From: Anniella stebbinsi
Lineage: Eukaryota > Chordata > Lepidosauria > Squamata > Anniellidae
Reading direction: 5' to 3'
NCBI GenBank assembly: GCA_029215795.1
Contig: JARDYH010000005.1
Location: 34,850,001 to 34,914,000, forward strand
DNA length: 64,000 nucleotides
This document shows, piece by piece, positions 63,691-64,000 of the stretch. Under the pieces are notes generated by a model. That model was given only the letters and a program-made list of their open reading frames with translations, was not told where the DNA came from and ran no database searches. How positions within the stretch are numbered: position 1 is the first letter of the stretch; each line of letters starts with the position of its first letter. The translations under genes were made by a program, and so were the position numbers.

Positions 63691-64000
63691 CTGGTTCATG
63701 CATAATGCTAACACTTGATTCATTTAACCCATGGTTTACCCATGGTTTGTTGCCCTACCCAGGGTATGTCCGGCAGATGATAAAACAAGCCATGGTTTGT
63801 TTGTTTTCCAATCCCTGGATTGGTTGTTTCCCTCCTCCTTCGCCCGCTCTTTCCCTGTATCCCAAATGCTTTTGCTATAGTACTGGCATGTAGAGTGTCT
63901 GGTTTTTGTTTTGACCCCTGTTGCCTCTTTAGTCTGGCTAAACAACCTATAAATAACCCACAAGCCAGAGTTCACATGTAACAAGAACCCATGTTTTATA
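63691..64000. other. Anonymous DNA at the window edge
   Basis: Contains the repeated phrase CCCATGGTTT (63729, 63739) and related CCATGGTTTGTTT. No gene recognised. Confidence 0.4.

Overview
The window looks like intergenic (or deep intronic) chromosomal DNA of a vertebrate, most probably a squamate reptile. The reasons are: tRNA-derived SINEs of the type common in lizards and snakes, an L2/CR1-like LINE with a YADD reverse transcriptase, many nonautonomous hAT-type DNA transposons, and frequent (AAT)n, (CA)n and (GA)n microsatellites. The organism assignment is inference from repeat content; no host gene confirms it. I found no host protein-coding gene, rRNA gene or functional tRNA gene. The only protein-coding homology I can defend is LINE reverse transcriptase, in 5'-truncated or broken copies.

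Layout. 0-8 kb: a GC-rich hAT-type element (693-1835), a CT microsatellite, a stretch with the look of conserved noncoding DNA (2925-3240), and several small foldback repeats. 8-17 kb: two copies of a palindromic hAT MITE (7901-8220, 10447-10740), SINE and MITE fragments, and a second GC-rich hAT element (15514-16503). 17-25 kb: LINE fragments, including the longest copy on the minus strand (18829-21193) with endonuclease C-terminus, linker and RT, then a candidate solo LTR (22576-22917). 25-33 kb: a composite of two MITEs moved as one unit (25125-25708), a third GC-rich hAT element (26223-27292), a 5S rRNA-derived SINE next to a tRNA-derived SINE, and a 3.3 kb element whose halves form an almost perfect 1.4-1.5 kb inverted repeat (29526-32824). 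33-44 kb: mostly old repeat fragments and a second LINE copy (38800-39622). 44-49 kb: three hAT-type elements (44352-45330, 45773-46269, 46564-48146), the last carrying four 249-bp GC-rich tandem palindromes. 49-64 kb: SINEs, microsatellites, a third LINE copy with an open C-terminal frame (56349-57224), more palindromic MITEs, and another modular GC-rich element (60409-61482).

How the parts relate. The dominant theme is nonautonomous hAT transposition. At least a dozen elements begin with TAG or CAG, and many are bounded by 8-bp target-site duplications (TSDs) readable directly in the sequence. No transposase gene is present, so all would depend on a source elsewhere. Retrotransposition is represented by the L2-like LINE and by SINEs whose 3' tails resemble LINE tails. 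Nested insertions (MITE in SINE, MITE in LINE tail, repeat in SINE) give a relative chronology. The most unusual structures are the GATCC-rich hAT family built from stacked palindromic modules, its 3.3 kb long-inverted-repeat member, the doubly flanked composite MITE, and loop inversion among palindromic MITE copies.
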